64,000 nt of DNA from Streptomyces niger (GTDB lineage Bacteria; Actinomycetota; Actinomycetes; Streptomycetales; Streptomycetaceae), in NCBI RefSeq assembly GCF_000718305.1, contig NZ_JOFQ01000007.1, forward strand, positions 248,001 through 312,000, written 5' to 3'. The position numbers were made by a program, and so were the translations under genes. The first letter of the stretch is position 1; each line of letters opens with the position of its first letter. Of the stretch, positions 41,823 through 50,728 are shown piece by piece. The notes under the pieces are model-generated. The model was given only the letters and a program-made list of their open reading frames with translations. It did no database searches and was not told the DNA's origin.

Positions 41823-42605
41823 TCAGACGGCGCGGGGCAGGAGCTCGGCGTTCTCCAGCACGTCCGCCAGGTGCTTCTCGGCGACCGGCAGCACCTCGTC
41901 GATGGTGACCTCGCGGCCCAGCTCGTTCGAGAGCGAGGTCACGCCCGCGTCGCGGATGCCGCACGGGACGATCTTGTCGAACTCGGTGTTGTCCGGGTTC
42001 ACGTTCAGCGCGAAGCCGTGCATCGTGACGCCCTTCGCCACCCGGATGCCGATCGCGGCGAGCTTGCGGTCCTCGCGGCGCTGTCCGGCGTTGGACGGGG
42101 CGTACTCCGGGCCGTTCAGCCGCGGGTCGAACAGCTCGTCGTTCACGCGCGGGTCGAAGTCGAGGTTCAGGCCACCGAGCGCGGCGCGCTGCTCCACGGG
42201 GTCGCCCAGGACCCATACGCCGCTGCGGCCCTCGACGCGGGTGGTCTCCACGCCGAACTCCGCCGCCGTGCGGATCAGCGCCTCTTCGAGGCGGCGCACG
42301 TGCGCGACCACGTCCACCGGGCGCGGCAGCTTCTGGATCGGATAGCCGACCAGCTGGCCCGGCCCGTGCCAGGTGATCTTCCCGCCGCGGTCCACGTCGA
42401 TGACGGGGGTGCCGTCCAGGGGGCGCTCGTTCTCGGCCGTACGCCGACCCGCCGTGTATACGGGCGGGTGCTCCAGCAGCAGACACGTGTCCGGAATCTC
42501 GTCAGCGAACCGGGCGGCGTGCACCCGGCGCTGCTCCTGCCACGCCGTCTGGTACTCCACGGCGTCGGCGCCGAAGCCCATCCGGACAAAGCGCAGCTCA
42601 CTCAT
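41823..42605 (-). CDS. lipB: lipoyl(octanoyl) transferase
   Basis: 260-residue octanoyl-ACP:protein transferase, first step of lipoate synthesis. Motifs: [31 protein letters not shown], the Lys/His loop [20 protein letters not shown], and catalytic Cys in IVPCGI. ATG 42605 has AGGAG 5 nt upstream. Precedes lipA. Confidence 0.97.
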   Translation of the reverse strand: MSELRFVRMGFGADAVEYQTAWQEQRRVHAARFADEIPDTCLLLEHPPVYTAGRRTAENERPLDGTPVIDVDRGGKITWHGPGQLVGYPIQKLPRPVDVVAHVRRLEEALIRTAAEFGVETTRVEGRSGVWVLGDPVEQRAALGGLNLDFDPRVNDELFDPRLNGPEYAPSNAGQRREDRKLAAIGIRVAKGVTMHGFALNVNPDNTEFDKIVPCGIRDAGVTSLSNELGREVTIDEVLPVAEKHLADVLENAELLPRAV

Positions 42606-43382
42606 GGCGGCTCCTCTTATTGCATCCATCGCGCCCGTCACCACTGTACGGCCGTGCCCGAAAAGCACGTCGGGCGGCCGGGTCCGGGACGGTACGGGGG
42701 GGGAGACGCGGCGTCCGCACCGTCCCGGCGCAGGGGGACAGGGGCGGCGCTCGTGCCGTCCCTGTGGCGGGTAGCGGGTAGCGGGTAGCGGGTAGCGGGT
42801 GGGCGGGTGGCGGGTGCGGCGCTCGCCGTAGCTCTCCGCTCCCGCGTGCACGGCGCTCGCCGCAGCTCCGTTCCCCGCGCGCACGGCGCCCGTCTCGCCG
42901 AGAGGCTCCGGGGCGCGCTGCCCCGTGTACCTCTGCGGACGGTCCGGTACGCGTGTGGGTGGACATCGGGCGCTGCGCATACGGGCGGCCGTCCGATGTG
43001 CATACGGGGCCGCCGTCCCGTGCGTGCGCGGGCGGGCCGAAGGGGCGACGGAGCCGGGGCCTCAGCGACAGATCGCGCAGGCCGGGCAGTTCGTGCAGGT
43101 CGCGCAGGTCGTGCAGGCCGCCAAGGGGAGACCGGGTGGCGGCGTCGGGGGAGGCCGGACGGGGCGTCGGGAGGGAGCACGCACCGGACATCAGGTGTAG
43201 ACGGCGTGTAGCCGCGTCGGCCTGCGGAGCTGTGCTCACACGATCGGATGAACGCGGATGAATCGTGGCCGGAAGTCAGCCCTGGGCCGCTACATTCACG
43301 CCGTTCCAGGAGGGCGAAAGCGCCGGACGGTGTCGACCGGGCCCGGTCGGCGCGGCCCGGAAGGCAGGAGACCGTAAAGCTG
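42606..43382. other. long intergenic region without a convincing gene
   Basis: 777 nt between lipB and the TPR-type regulator. It contains a tandem array of GGGTAGC (about five copies, 42775-42804), scattered copies of CGCACGGCGC, and GTGCAGGTCGCGCAG-type repeats near 43085-43115. Several frames are open by composition but lack start signals and codon bias, and I do not call them. Promoters for lipB and the regulator must lie at its ends. Confidence 0.6.
42768..42810. repeat. GGGTAGC heptanucleotide tandem array
   Basis: About four to five consecutive GGGTAGC copies followed by degenerate GGGTGGGC units. Heptamer period, noncoding. Confidence 0.8.
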
Positions 43383-44876
43383 ATGACGGAACGACCCGAC
43401 CCAGGCCCACAGCTTGAGGGATCGCCGCAACGCACACCCAACCGCAGACTCGCCGCGCTGATCGCCGAGGCGGGATTCTCCAATGCCGGTCTGGCCCGCC
43501 GGGTGGACCAGCTGGGGCTGGAACACGGGCTCGACCTGCGCTACGACAAGACATCGGTGACCAGATGGCTGCGCGGCCAGCAGCCACGCGGCACCACCCC
43601 CGCACTGATCGCCGAGGTGTTCACCCGCCGCCTCGGACGCCGGCTGTCGGCGCAGGACCTGGGCCTGGACGCCTGCGCACCCGTGTACGCAGGGCTCGAA
43701 TTCGCCGCGACCCCCAGCGAGGCGGTCGACATCGTCAGCGGCCTGTGGCGCAAGGACTCCGGCAGCCACGCCGAACTGCGCAAGATCGCCTTCACCCCGG
43801 CCGGCCTGGTCGTCCCCAGCCGCGACTGGCTCATCGGCCGCGCCGACGAACGTGTGGCGCGCGGCGAACCGGTCCCCGAGGCGGTGCCGCCCCGCGTCCC
43901 CGCACAGATCCGCAGCGGGGTGCCCCGACAGCGCCGCCCCGACCGTGTGGAGCGCCCGGACCCGGCGCACGGCTACCGCGTGTCCGCCGGGGACATCGCC
44001 GCCCTGCGCTCCGTCGGCGAGCTGTTCAGAACGCTGGACCACGCCTACGGAGGTGGCCACGCCCGACAGGCCCTCGTGCGCTATCTGGAACACGAGGCCG
44101 AGCCCATGCTGCGCGGCTCGTACACCGAGCCCACCGGACGCCGGCTCTTCTCCGCCACCGCCGACCTCACCCGGCTCGCCGGCTGGACCTCGTACGACAT
44201 CACCGCCCACGGACTCGCGCAGCGCTACTTCGTGCAGGCACTACGGCTCGCCCAGGCGGCCGGCGACCGCGCCTACGGCAGCTACGTCCTGATCACGATG
44301 AGTCGGCAGGCGGTCTACCTGGGCCACGGCCGGGAGGCGGTACAGCTCGCCCGCGTGGCCCAGCAGGGCATCGGAAGCGGGCCGCCGCCCCTGGTCCAGG
44401 CACTGCTGCACGCCGCCGAGGCCCGCGGCCACGCCGTACTGGGCGAGGTACGCGCCTGCACCGCCTCCCTGGCCCGCGCCGAACGCGCCCTGGAAGCCGC
44501 GCGCCCCGGGGACGAGGTGCCGCACTGGGCCCGCCTCTTCGACGAAGCACAGCTCGCGGACGAATTCGGGCATTGCCACCGCGACCTCCAGCAGTACCGC
44601 GCGGCCGCACAGCACGCCGAGCGGTCACTGCAGCTCCGCGGTGCCGGCTACGCCCGCAGTCGGCTGCTCTGCCGCATCGTCCTGGCCACCGCCCGGCTCG
44701 GCCTCGGCGAATTGGAGCAGGCGTGCACGCTGGGCGCGGAGGCCGCGGTACAGGCCGCGGAGATGCGATCCGTACGGGTGCATGAGTACGTACGGGACTT
44801 CGAACGCAGGCTGGAGCCGTACCGGGACGCCGCAGCCGTACGCGGCTACCGGGACAAGGTGACCGCACTGGGCTGA
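43383..44876 (+). CDS. TPR-containing transcriptional regulator (NsdA/XRE-like)
   Basis: 497-residue regulator. The N-terminus resembles a degenerate helix-turn-helix: NRRLAALIAEAGFSNAGLARRVDQLG and DKTSVTRWLRGQQPRG. After a variable region, about 240-490 is alpha-helical and TPR-like (ALRLAQAAGDRAYGSYVLITMSRQAVYLGHGREAVQLARVAQ). ATG 43383 has AGGAGA 10 nt upstream; the coding composition begins here although the frame is open from 43248. Similar Streptomyces proteins such as NsdA repress differentiation or antibiotic production; this relation is by architecture only. Confidence 0.8.
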   Translation: MTERPDPGPQLEGSPQRTPNRRLAALIAEAGFSNAGLARRVDQLGLEHGLDLRYDKTSVTRWLRGQQPRGTTPALIAEVFTRRLGRRLSAQDLGLDACAPVYAGLEFAATPSEAVDIVSGLWRKDSGSHAELRKIAFTPAGLVVPSRDWLIGRADERVARGEPVPEAVPPRVPAQIRSGVPRQRRPDRVERPDPAHGYRVSAGDIAALRSVGELFRTLDHAYGGGHARQALVRYLEHEAEPMLRGSYTEPTGRRLFSATADLTRLAGWTSYDITAHGLAQRYFVQALRLAQAAGDRAYGSYVLITMSRQAVYLGHGREAVQLARVAQQGIGSGPPPLVQALLHAAEARGHAVLGEVRACTASLARAERALEAARPGDEVPHWARLFDEAQLADEFGHCHRDLQQYRAAAQHAERSLQLRGAGYARSRLLCRIVLATARLGLGELEQACTLGAEAAVQAAEMRSVRVHEYVRDFERRLEPYRDAAAVRGYRDKVTALG

Positions 44877-45375
44877 GAGACCCTACGGCCCCGACGGAGA
44901 CGTACGCAGACGCGCGAAGAGGTGCGAAGAGGTGCGTGGACGTACGAAGACGTACGTGGACGTGCGAAGACGTACGTGGACGTGCGGACAGGTGCGTGGA
45001 CGTGCGAAAACGCACGGAGACCTGCGGAGACGTGCCAAGACGTACGGAGACATGCCGAGACGTGCGGGGCGGTCGGGGACACCCGGTGACGTGCCGCGCC
45101 GGAGGTCCTGGGGAATGGGCCCGTGAGCCCTGGCTGTGGCGGGTCGGGATGCCGCTGGGCCGGGAGGTGACGGGGCCGGGTTGCGACGGGGCCGGGACGG
45201 TGATCATGCCGTCCCGGCCCCGCCGTCGTGCGGGTGGGGGCGTGTTCGGGCCGGCGTGGGGGAGCCAGGTGCGTGGGGCGTGGCGGGCTCGGCCGGGTGA
45301 CTGCCGGAGGGGGCCGGGGCGTGGGCGCGCCGTCGGCCGCCGGACGGCCTGAGTGTCAGGCCCTCCGGCCGGCTC
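44877..45375. repeat. intergenic region with a GACGTRCG-type tandem array
   Basis: 499 nt between convergent genes. From about 44894 to 45075 it is a degenerate 8-12-nt tandem array built on GACGTACG, GACGTGCG and AAGACGTACGTG. A strong hairpin follows at 45187-45222. The remaining sequence to 45375 is G-rich without a visible gene. Confidence 0.75.
45187..45222. terminator. bidirectional terminator
   Basis: Perfect 14-bp stem CGGGGCCGGGACGG (45187-45200) and CCGTCCCGGCCCCG (45209-45222) with loop TGATCATG, between the convergent regulator and flavoprotein genes. Confidence 0.7.
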
Positions 45376-46977
45376 TCAGGCGGCGTCGAACAGGTCGGCG
45401 GCGGAGTCGTCCTCCGCCATCGTCATCCCGAAGTCGCCCAGCAGCGCGCGGGCGGCGCGGCGACCGGAACGCAGCGCGCCCTGGACGGTGCCGGTGTCCC
45501 GATGGTCGCCGCAGACGTACAGCCCGGCCAGCACGCGTACCGGCCGCAGCGGATCGTGCGGCGCGGGCATGGCCGGCACGGCGTACGGATCGTGGTGCGC
45601 TGCCAGCAGCCGCCAGCCGTCGGTGGCGGTGCCGTACAACCGCTCCAACTGCGGGCGGACCGTCTTGTCCAGCGCGCCGGCCGGCAGCGTCGCGGCGGAG
45701 CCGAGCACCGCCGTGGTGATCAGCGACCTGCCGGGCGGTGTGCGCGACGGATCGACCGCGCTCGCGACGTAGCTGTACGCCACCGGCCCGTCCGTCGGCA
45801 GGAAAAGCGTCGCGTCCTGCGCCTGCGGATAACTCAGGGTGTGGTCGGCGCTGTGGTGCAACATGGTCACGGGATGGAAATCGGGGACCCGCAACCCCGG
45901 CAAGAGCTCCGCGGCATCGCGTGCCCCCGTGGCCACGAGCGCGGCGCGGCACCGCAGTTGACGATGATCGGAGGTGGTGACGAGCGTGGTGGAGACGGAG
46001 ACGGCACGGACGGACGTGCGCACGGTGCCCGGCGGCAGCGAGGCGGCGAGCAGTTCGGGGACGCTCGCCGCGCCTCCCGCCGGAAGACAGAGCCGCCCGG
46101 TCGCGAAGGCGTGCAGGGTGAGGGCCGCGCCGAAGCTGGAGCCCTGCAGCGTGGGGTCGCCGAGCAGGGCGGTCAGGAGCGGACGGAGCGCGGCGGCCCG
46201 GGGCGAGAGGACGTCCTGCACCGGCTGGTCACGGCCCGGGGTCGCGGCGGACCGCGATGCCCGCTGCGCGCTCGGGGCGGTGCGCAGCGTCTGGTGCCGG
46301 GAGGAGCCGAGCGAGGGAAGCCGTGGGGAGCCGAGGCCGAGACCGGGGAGCCGGGGTGCTCCCAGGGACGGCAGCCGGGCGGTGCCGAGTGGCCCCAGCT
46401 GCCCGCGCGTGCCGAGCGACCGTATCGGGCCCAGCGGTCCGAGGGCGGGCAGGCGGGATGTGGCGAGTGAGGGGAGACGGGGGTACGGGCTCTGCGGTTC
46501 ACCGTGTGACGGCAGTCGGGGGCCGGGGAGCGAGGGGATACGGACGCCCGAGCGCGGCACGGGGCGCGCGGAGGCGCGCGCGAGGGCGCGCGCGGTGGCG
46601 AGTGCGACCCGTGTGCTCCGTATGGCGCCGATGCGTTGGGCGCGGCGCCCGTTGTGCAGGCAGATACCGGGGGCGAAGGGCCGCAGTGCGAGGTCGTTGA
46701 GCGCCGGGGTGCTGCTCAGCTCGGGATAGGAGGTGACCAACAACTGGCTGCCGTGGTCCAGGCGGTAGCCGTCCAGCTCCTCGGTGGTCGCGCGGCCACC
46801 GACGCGGTCGGCGGCCTCCAGGACGGCGACCGTGGCGCCGGCGCGGGTGAGGTGGTGCGCGGCGGCCAGACCGGCCACTCCGGCACCGATGATGACGACG
46901 TCCACGGTGTCCGGCGGATCGGTCGGTTGGGGCGCCGGTTGCGGTGAGGGGTTTCGGGAAGCGGGGGTGCGCGGCAC
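45376..46977 (-). CDS. FAD-dependent oxidoreductase (amine oxidase/phytoene-desaturase-like) with repeat insert
   Basis: 533-residue flavoprotein. The dinucleotide-binding motif is VDVVIIGAGVAGLAAAHHL (about 25-43), followed by DRVGGRATTEELDGYRLDHGSQLL. The C-terminal FAD motif includes GLYVCGDHRDTGTVQGALRSGRRAA. Residues about 145-234 are an unusual low-complexity insert with RLPSLG, RLPGLG and LGPLG repeats, absent from standard relatives, which are about 420-450 residues. GTG 46977 follows GGGAGG by about 5 nt; an in-frame start at 47013 precedes the ribosome site. Substrate unknown. Confidence 0.82.
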   Translation of the reverse strand: MPRTPASRNPSPQPAPQPTDPPDTVDVVIIGAGVAGLAAAHHLTRAGATVAVLEAADRVGGRATTEELDGYRLDHGSQLLVTSYPELSSTPALNDLALRPFAPGICLHNGRRAQRIGAIRSTRVALATARALARASARPVPRSGVRIPSLPGPRLPSHGEPQSPYPRLPSLATSRLPALGPLGPIRSLGTRGQLGPLGTARLPSLGAPRLPGLGLGSPRLPSLGSSRHQTLRTAPSAQRASRSAATPGRDQPVQDVLSPRAAALRPLLTALLGDPTLQGSSFGAALTLHAFATGRLCLPAGGAASVPELLAASLPPGTVRTSVRAVSVSTTLVTTSDHRQLRCRAALVATGARDAAELLPGLRVPDFHPVTMLHHSADHTLSYPQAQDATLFLPTDGPVAYSYVASAVDPSRTPPGRSLITTAVLGSAATLPAGALDKTVRPQLERLYGTATDGWRLLAAHHDPYAVPAMPAPHDPLRPVRVLAGLYVCGDHRDTGTVQGALRSGRRAARALLGDFGMTMAEDDSAADLFDAA

Positions 46978-47099
46978 GTGTCCCTCCCAGGGTCGGCCGG
47001 GGTTTCGGCCCACGTCTCATGCCCTTCGCGAGCCTCCCTGATACCCACGCCCGCAGCCGGGCCGACGCACACGGGGTCGCACAACGCCCATGCGCCACG

Positions 47100-47188
47100 C
47101 GCGTGCCAGTGGCAACAACCGGTCTCGGTCGCCGACCTCGGCTTCAGTCTCGGTTCCCGGCCTCAGCTTTCAGTCTCGGTTCCCGACC
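47100..47188. repeat. short direct repeats after the epimerase gene
   Basis: Copies of TCTCGGTTCCCGRCCTCA separated by GCTTTCAG, plus a related TCTCGGTCGCCGACCTCG, between about 47112 and 47181, immediately next to the stop codon of the gene at 47189. Confidence 0.7.
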
Positions 47189-48091
47189 TCAATCCATCTG
47201 GGCCGTCTGGGCCGCCCTGATGGCTGCGGTGATGGTGGGGTGGGTGAAGGTGAAGCCGGAGTCCTGGAGGCGGGTGGGGACGACGCGCTGGCTCTGGAGG
47301 ACGTCGTCGGCGAACTCGCCGAGGGCCAGGCGGAGGGCAGGGGGCGGGACGGTGAAGAGGGTGGGGCGGCGCAGGACCTTGCCCATGGCGGCCGTCGCCT
47401 CGCGGTTGGTGACCGGCTCCGGGGCGGTGAGGTTCACCGGGCCGGACAGCGTGTCGTCGTCGATGAGGCGGCGCAGCGCGCGGACGTGGTCGTGCAGGGA
47501 GATGAACGACCAGTACTGGCTGCCGTTCCCGAGCCGGCCGCCGAGCCCCGCCTTGAAGATCGGGAAGAGGCGGCCCCAGGCGCCGCCGGTGCGCGAGACG
47601 ACCAGGCCGGTGCGGGCGAAGGCGGTACGGATCCCGGCCTCGACGGCCGGTTCCGCCGCGGCCTCCCAGTCGACGCAGACCCCGGCGAGGAACCCGTCGC
47701 CGGGCGGGGCGCTCTCGTCCACGCGGCGTGTCCCGGTGTCCCCGTAGTAGCCGATCGCGGTGCCGCACACGAAGGAGCGCGGCGGGGTGTCGAGGGAGGC
47801 GAGGGCTTCGGCGATCGCGGCCGTGCCCAGGACCCGGCTGTCGCGGATCTGCTTCTTGTACGCGGCCGTCCACCGGTGGTCCCCGACGCCCGCGCCCGCG
47901 AGGTGCACGACGGAGTCGCAGCCCGCGAGCGACGCGGTGTCGACGGTCTGCCGTTCGGGGTCCCACGCCACTTCGTCGGCCGCGCGTGGTGCGCGCCGGA
48001 CGAGGCGCAGTACCTCGTGCCCGTCTGCGCGCAGTGACCGCTGGAGCGCCGTACCGATGAGACCGGTCGAGCCGGTGATCGCGATCCGCAT
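47189..48091 (-). CDS. TIGR01777-family NAD-dependent epimerase/dehydratase-like protein
   Basis: 300-residue extended SDR. N-terminal MRIAITGSTGLIGTALQRSL is the NAD(P) motif, and CDSVVHLAGAGVGDHRW and SFVCGTAIGYYGDTG match the TIGR01777 group. The C-terminal DUF1731-like end is VLQSQRVVPTRLQDSGFTFTHPTI. ATG 48091 is preferred; ATG 48100 adds three residues. Divergent from a GNAT gene with fewer than 50 nt between starts. Physiological substrate unknown. Confidence 0.92.
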   Translation of the reverse strand: MRIAITGSTGLIGTALQRSLRADGHEVLRLVRRAPRAADEVAWDPERQTVDTASLAGCDSVVHLAGAGVGDHRWTAAYKKQIRDSRVLGTAAIAEALASLDTPPRSFVCGTAIGYYGDTGTRRVDESAPPGDGFLAGVCVDWEAAAEPAVEAGIRTAFARTGLVVSRTGGAWGRLFPIFKAGLGGRLGNGSQYWSFISLHDHVRALRRLIDDDTLSGPVNLTAPEPVTNREATAAMGKVLRRPTLFTVPPPALRLALGEFADDVLQSQRVVPTRLQDSGFTFTHPTITAAIRAAQTAQMD

Positions 48092-48138
48092 GGTTCCCAT
48101 ACTGCCCGTGGCGGCGGGCGCGTGGCACAGTGACCCGC

Positions 48139-48648
48139 ATGCCCGAGCTGATCGTACGTACTGCCGTGCCCGCCGACGAGGCAGCGCTGGGGGCACTGGA
48201 CCGGCGGGTCTGGTCGCCGCTGCACTCCGTCCAGCCGCGGCCGGAACCGCCGTACGATCCGTTCTTCGATGCCTGGCACGTACCGGAGGACTTCCTGGTG
48301 GCGGTGACGGTGGCGGATGGGTGGATCGCGGGCTACCTGCGCCTGGCGCGGCCGACGCCGCTGGACTGCAACGCGCATGTGCGGCAGATACAGGGGCTGG
48401 CGGTGGACGACCGGGCGCGGGGCCGCGGGGTGGGCCGCGCGCTGCTGGCCGCGGCGTTCGACCGGGCGGTGGCGGAGGGCGCGGAGCGGATGACGCTGCG
48501 GGTGTTGGGGCACAACGCGCCGGCCCGGCGGTTGTACGAGTCGGCGGGGTTCCGGGTGGAGGGCGTGCTGCCGGGGGAGTTCCTGCTGGAGGGGCGGTAC
48601 GTGGACGACGTACTGATGGGGCGGAGCCTGAACGGCACGGACGGCTGA
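48139..48648 (+). CDS. GNAT-family N-acetyltransferase
   Basis: 169-residue acetyltransferase. The acetyl-CoA motif is VRQIQGLAVDDRARGRGVGRALLAAAF, followed by LRVLGHNAPARRLYESAGFRVEGVLPGEF. ATG 48139 or GTG 48130 could start it; neither has a clear Shine-Dalgarno, so a leaderless message is likely. Resembles RimI-like/peptide acetyltransferases, substrate unknown. Confidence 0.87.
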   Translation: MPELIVRTAVPADEAALGALDRRVWSPLHSVQPRPEPPYDPFFDAWHVPEDFLVAVTVADGWIAGYLRLARPTPLDCNAHVRQIQGLAVDDRARGRGVGRALLAAAFDRAVAEGAERMTLRVLGHNAPARRLYESAGFRVEGVLPGEFLLEGRYVDDVLMGRSLNGTDG

Positions 48649-48794
48649 GCCCTGGCCGTCGTGCGGATCGCCCCGGCCATCGTGTTGAGCCCCGGCCACC
48701 GTGCTGAGCCTCGATCATCGTGCTGAGCCTCGGTCATCGTGCTGAGCCCCGGTCATCGTGGTGAGCCTCGGATGCCGTCAGGAGGCGCTGAGAC
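48649..48794. repeat. 20-nt tandem repeats between convergent genes
   Basis: Six to seven degenerate copies of a unit like CATCGTGCTGAGCCTCGGT run from about 48650 to 48775, filling the whole gap between the GNAT and DUF4240 stop codons. Noncoding. Confidence 0.8.
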
Positions 48795-49322
48795 TCACCA
48801 AGAGCCACCGCGGAACCGTTCCCACAGGGCGGGGAAGCGTTCTTCCAGGGCGGCGTCGTCCTCGAAGTCGATGACGGTGCCCAGGGGCTCCCGAGGCGGG
48901 GGCGCGATGCCGAGGTCGGGCATCACGGCGCCGGTGAGGCGCTCGTACGCCTCGTCCGCCGCGTAGCCCAGGTCCTCGGCGTCGCCGTCCTCCTCCTCGT
49001 CGAAGTCCGGGAGCAGGTCGGCGAGCCGGTCGGGGTCCTGCAGCGCGCCCTCGAAGACCTCGCGGCCCTGGCCGATCAGCCAGCAGCGGAAGTAGTCGAA
49101 GGCGTCGTCGCTCGCGCCGTCCAGCAGGATGGCGGCGGCGGCCCACAGGTCCCAGGAGTAGGCGCGGTTGTACCGGGCCTCGAAGTGCCGGGCGAAGTCG
49201 ATCACGGCGTCGGGATCGCGCCGCATCAGCCGCTCGACCAGCAGATCGGCCTGCTCCTCGGGGTCGCCCTCGGCGGCCTCGCGGGAGTCGTCGATGAGCT
49301 CCCAGAACTCCGTCTCGTCCAT
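48795..49322 (-). CDS. DUF4240 domain protein
   Basis: 175-residue acidic cytoplasmic protein. DUF4240 features: MDETEFWELIDDSREAA at the start, LVERLMRRDPDAVIDFARHFEARYNRAYSWDLWAAAAILLDGASDDAFDYFRCWLIGQGREVFEGAL. Start ATG 49322 gives the standard family N-terminus. Function unknown. Divergent from the SDR gene. Confidence 0.9.
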   Translation of the reverse strand: MDETEFWELIDDSREAAEGDPEEQADLLVERLMRRDPDAVIDFARHFEARYNRAYSWDLWAAAAILLDGASDDAFDYFRCWLIGQGREVFEGALQDPDRLADLLPDFDEEEDGDAEDLGYAADEAYERLTGAVMPDLGIAPPPREPLGTVIDFEDDAALEERFPALWERFRGGSW

Positions 49323-49478
49323 CACAGGGTCCAGCATCCAGCCTGCCGCCCGGCGACGCACGCGGAGCGCGGGCATCCGTCCGGGTCGTTACCGACACGG
49401 AATTCCACGGAAAACCGGACAGGAGGTGACGGGATGCGGTGAGAAAGTCGCGCCACGCGAAAGAAAGAAGGAGTAGAA

Positions 49479-50621
49479 GTGGGCGCAAAAGCGACGGGGA
49501 GCACCGGCAGGGCGACGGACGACGCGGTAGTCACGAACGGCGCGGTAGTCACGAACGGCGCGGAAGCCACGGACGACGCGGAAGCCACGCAAGCTACGGA
49601 CGTCGCGACAGCGGCGAAAGCCTCGGAAGCCACGGATGTCGCGGCGGCGAAAGCCACGGGAGCCGCGGGGGCGATGGCGGAACGGGCCGGCAGCGTCACA
49701 GGACGGTCCGGGGCGTTGGCCGGCAAGGTGGCGCTGGTCGCCGGGGCCACTCGTGGCGCGGGCCGGGCGATGGCCGTGGAGCTGGGGCGGGCCGGCGCGG
49801 TCGTCTACGTCACCGGGCGTACGACACGGGACAGCGTCAGCGAGGTGGGCCGGGCCAGCGAGACGATCGAGGGCACGGCGGAACTGGTCACCGAGGCCGG
49901 CGGCACCGGCATCGCCGTACGGGTCGACCACCTGGAGCCGGACCAGGTGCGTGCGCTGGTCGAGCGGATCGAGCGGGATCACGGGCGGCTGGACGTGCTG
50001 GTCAACGACCTGTGGGGCGGTGACCGGCACGTCGAGTGGGACAAGAAGGCGTGGGAGCACGACCTCGACAAGGGGCTGCGGGTGCTGCGGCTCGGCGTCG
50101 AGAGTCACCTGATCACCAGCCGGTACGCGCTGCCGCTGCTGATCCGGCGGCGCGGCGGGTTGCTCGTGGAGGTCACGGACGGCACGGCCGAGTCCAACCG
50201 GGAGTACCGCAAGCCGCTCTACTACGACCTGGCGAAGAGCGCCCCGATCCGGATCGCGCACGACCTCGCGGAGGAGCTGGCGGAGTACGGCTGCACGGCG
50301 CTCTGCCTCACGCCGGGGTGGCTGCGTTCGGAGGCCATGCTCGACACGTACTTCAAGGTGACGGAGGAGAGCTGGCGGGACGGTTGCGCGCAGAACCCGC
50401 ACTTCGCGATCTCGGAGTCGCCGGTGTTCGTGGGGCGTGCGCTGGCCGCCCTGGCCACCGATCCCGACGTGGCGCGGTGGAACGGGCAGTCGCTCTCCAG
50501 CGGCGGGCTGGCGGGGGAGTACGGCTTCACGGACGTGGACGGTTCGGCGCCGGACGCCTGGCGGTACATCGAGGAGGTCGAGCGGACCGGAAAGCCGGCG
50601 GACGTCACCGGCTACCGCTGA
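49479..50621 (+). CDS. short-chain dehydrogenase with repetitive N-terminal extension
   Basis: 380-residue SDR. GTG 49479 has AAGAAGGAG 7 nt upstream, so the long N-terminus is translated. Residues about 2-66 are low-complexity Ala/Thr/Asp/Val with near-exact repeats (AVVTNG twice, EATDDA, EATDVA). The SDR fold begins near residue 82: KVALVAGATRGAGRAMAVEL. VLVNDLWGG replaces the usual NNAG. YYDLAKSA supplies the catalytic Tyr-x-x-x-Lys. The C-terminus GLAGEYGFTDVDG fits the group. Substrate unknown. Confidence 0.85.
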   Translation: MGAKATGSTGRATDDAVVTNGAVVTNGAEATDDAEATQATDVATAAKASEATDVAAAKATGAAGAMAERAGSVTGRSGALAGKVALVAGATRGAGRAMAVELGRAGAVVYVTGRTTRDSVSEVGRASETIEGTAELVTEAGGTGIAVRVDHLEPDQVRALVERIERDHGRLDVLVNDLWGGDRHVEWDKKAWEHDLDKGLRVLRLGVESHLITSRYALPLLIRRRGGLLVEVTDGTAESNREYRKPLYYDLAKSAPIRIAHDLAEELAEYGCTALCLTPGWLRSEAMLDTYFKVTEESWRDGCAQNPHFAISESPVFVGRALAALATDPDVARWNGQSLSSGGLAGEYGFTDVDGSAPDAWRYIEEVERTGKPADVTGYR

Positions 50622-50658
50622 CCGGCCGCATGGCCCTGTTCGGCTTGATCGTCCAGCT

Positions 50659-50728
50659 CGGCCGCACCGGTTCGTTCGGCTTCAGCTCCCGATCGGCCGC
50701 ACCGGTTCGTTCGGCTTCAGCTCCCGAT
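50659..50728. repeat. 35-bp exact tandem duplication over the end of the WYL gene
   Basis: Two exact 35-bp copies (50659-50693 and 50694-50728) followed by a degenerate third copy at about 50729-50763. The stop codon of the WYL regulator lies in the first copy, so the regulator's C-terminal tail is encoded by repeat units. Confidence 0.88.

Noticed and set aside
42638..43483. Minus-strand open frames upstream of lipB
   Set aside because: They consist of Arg/Pro/Thr repeats from the repetitive DNA, lack ribosome sites and overlap the start of the TPR regulator.
44894..45075. Possible CRISPR array
   Set aside because: Units are 8-12 nt and degenerate, without constant repeats and unique spacers; no cas genes nearby.
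48649..48794. Possible CRISPR or attachment site between convergent genes
   Set aside because: Tandem units are contiguous with no spacers, and no integrase or tRNA is nearby.
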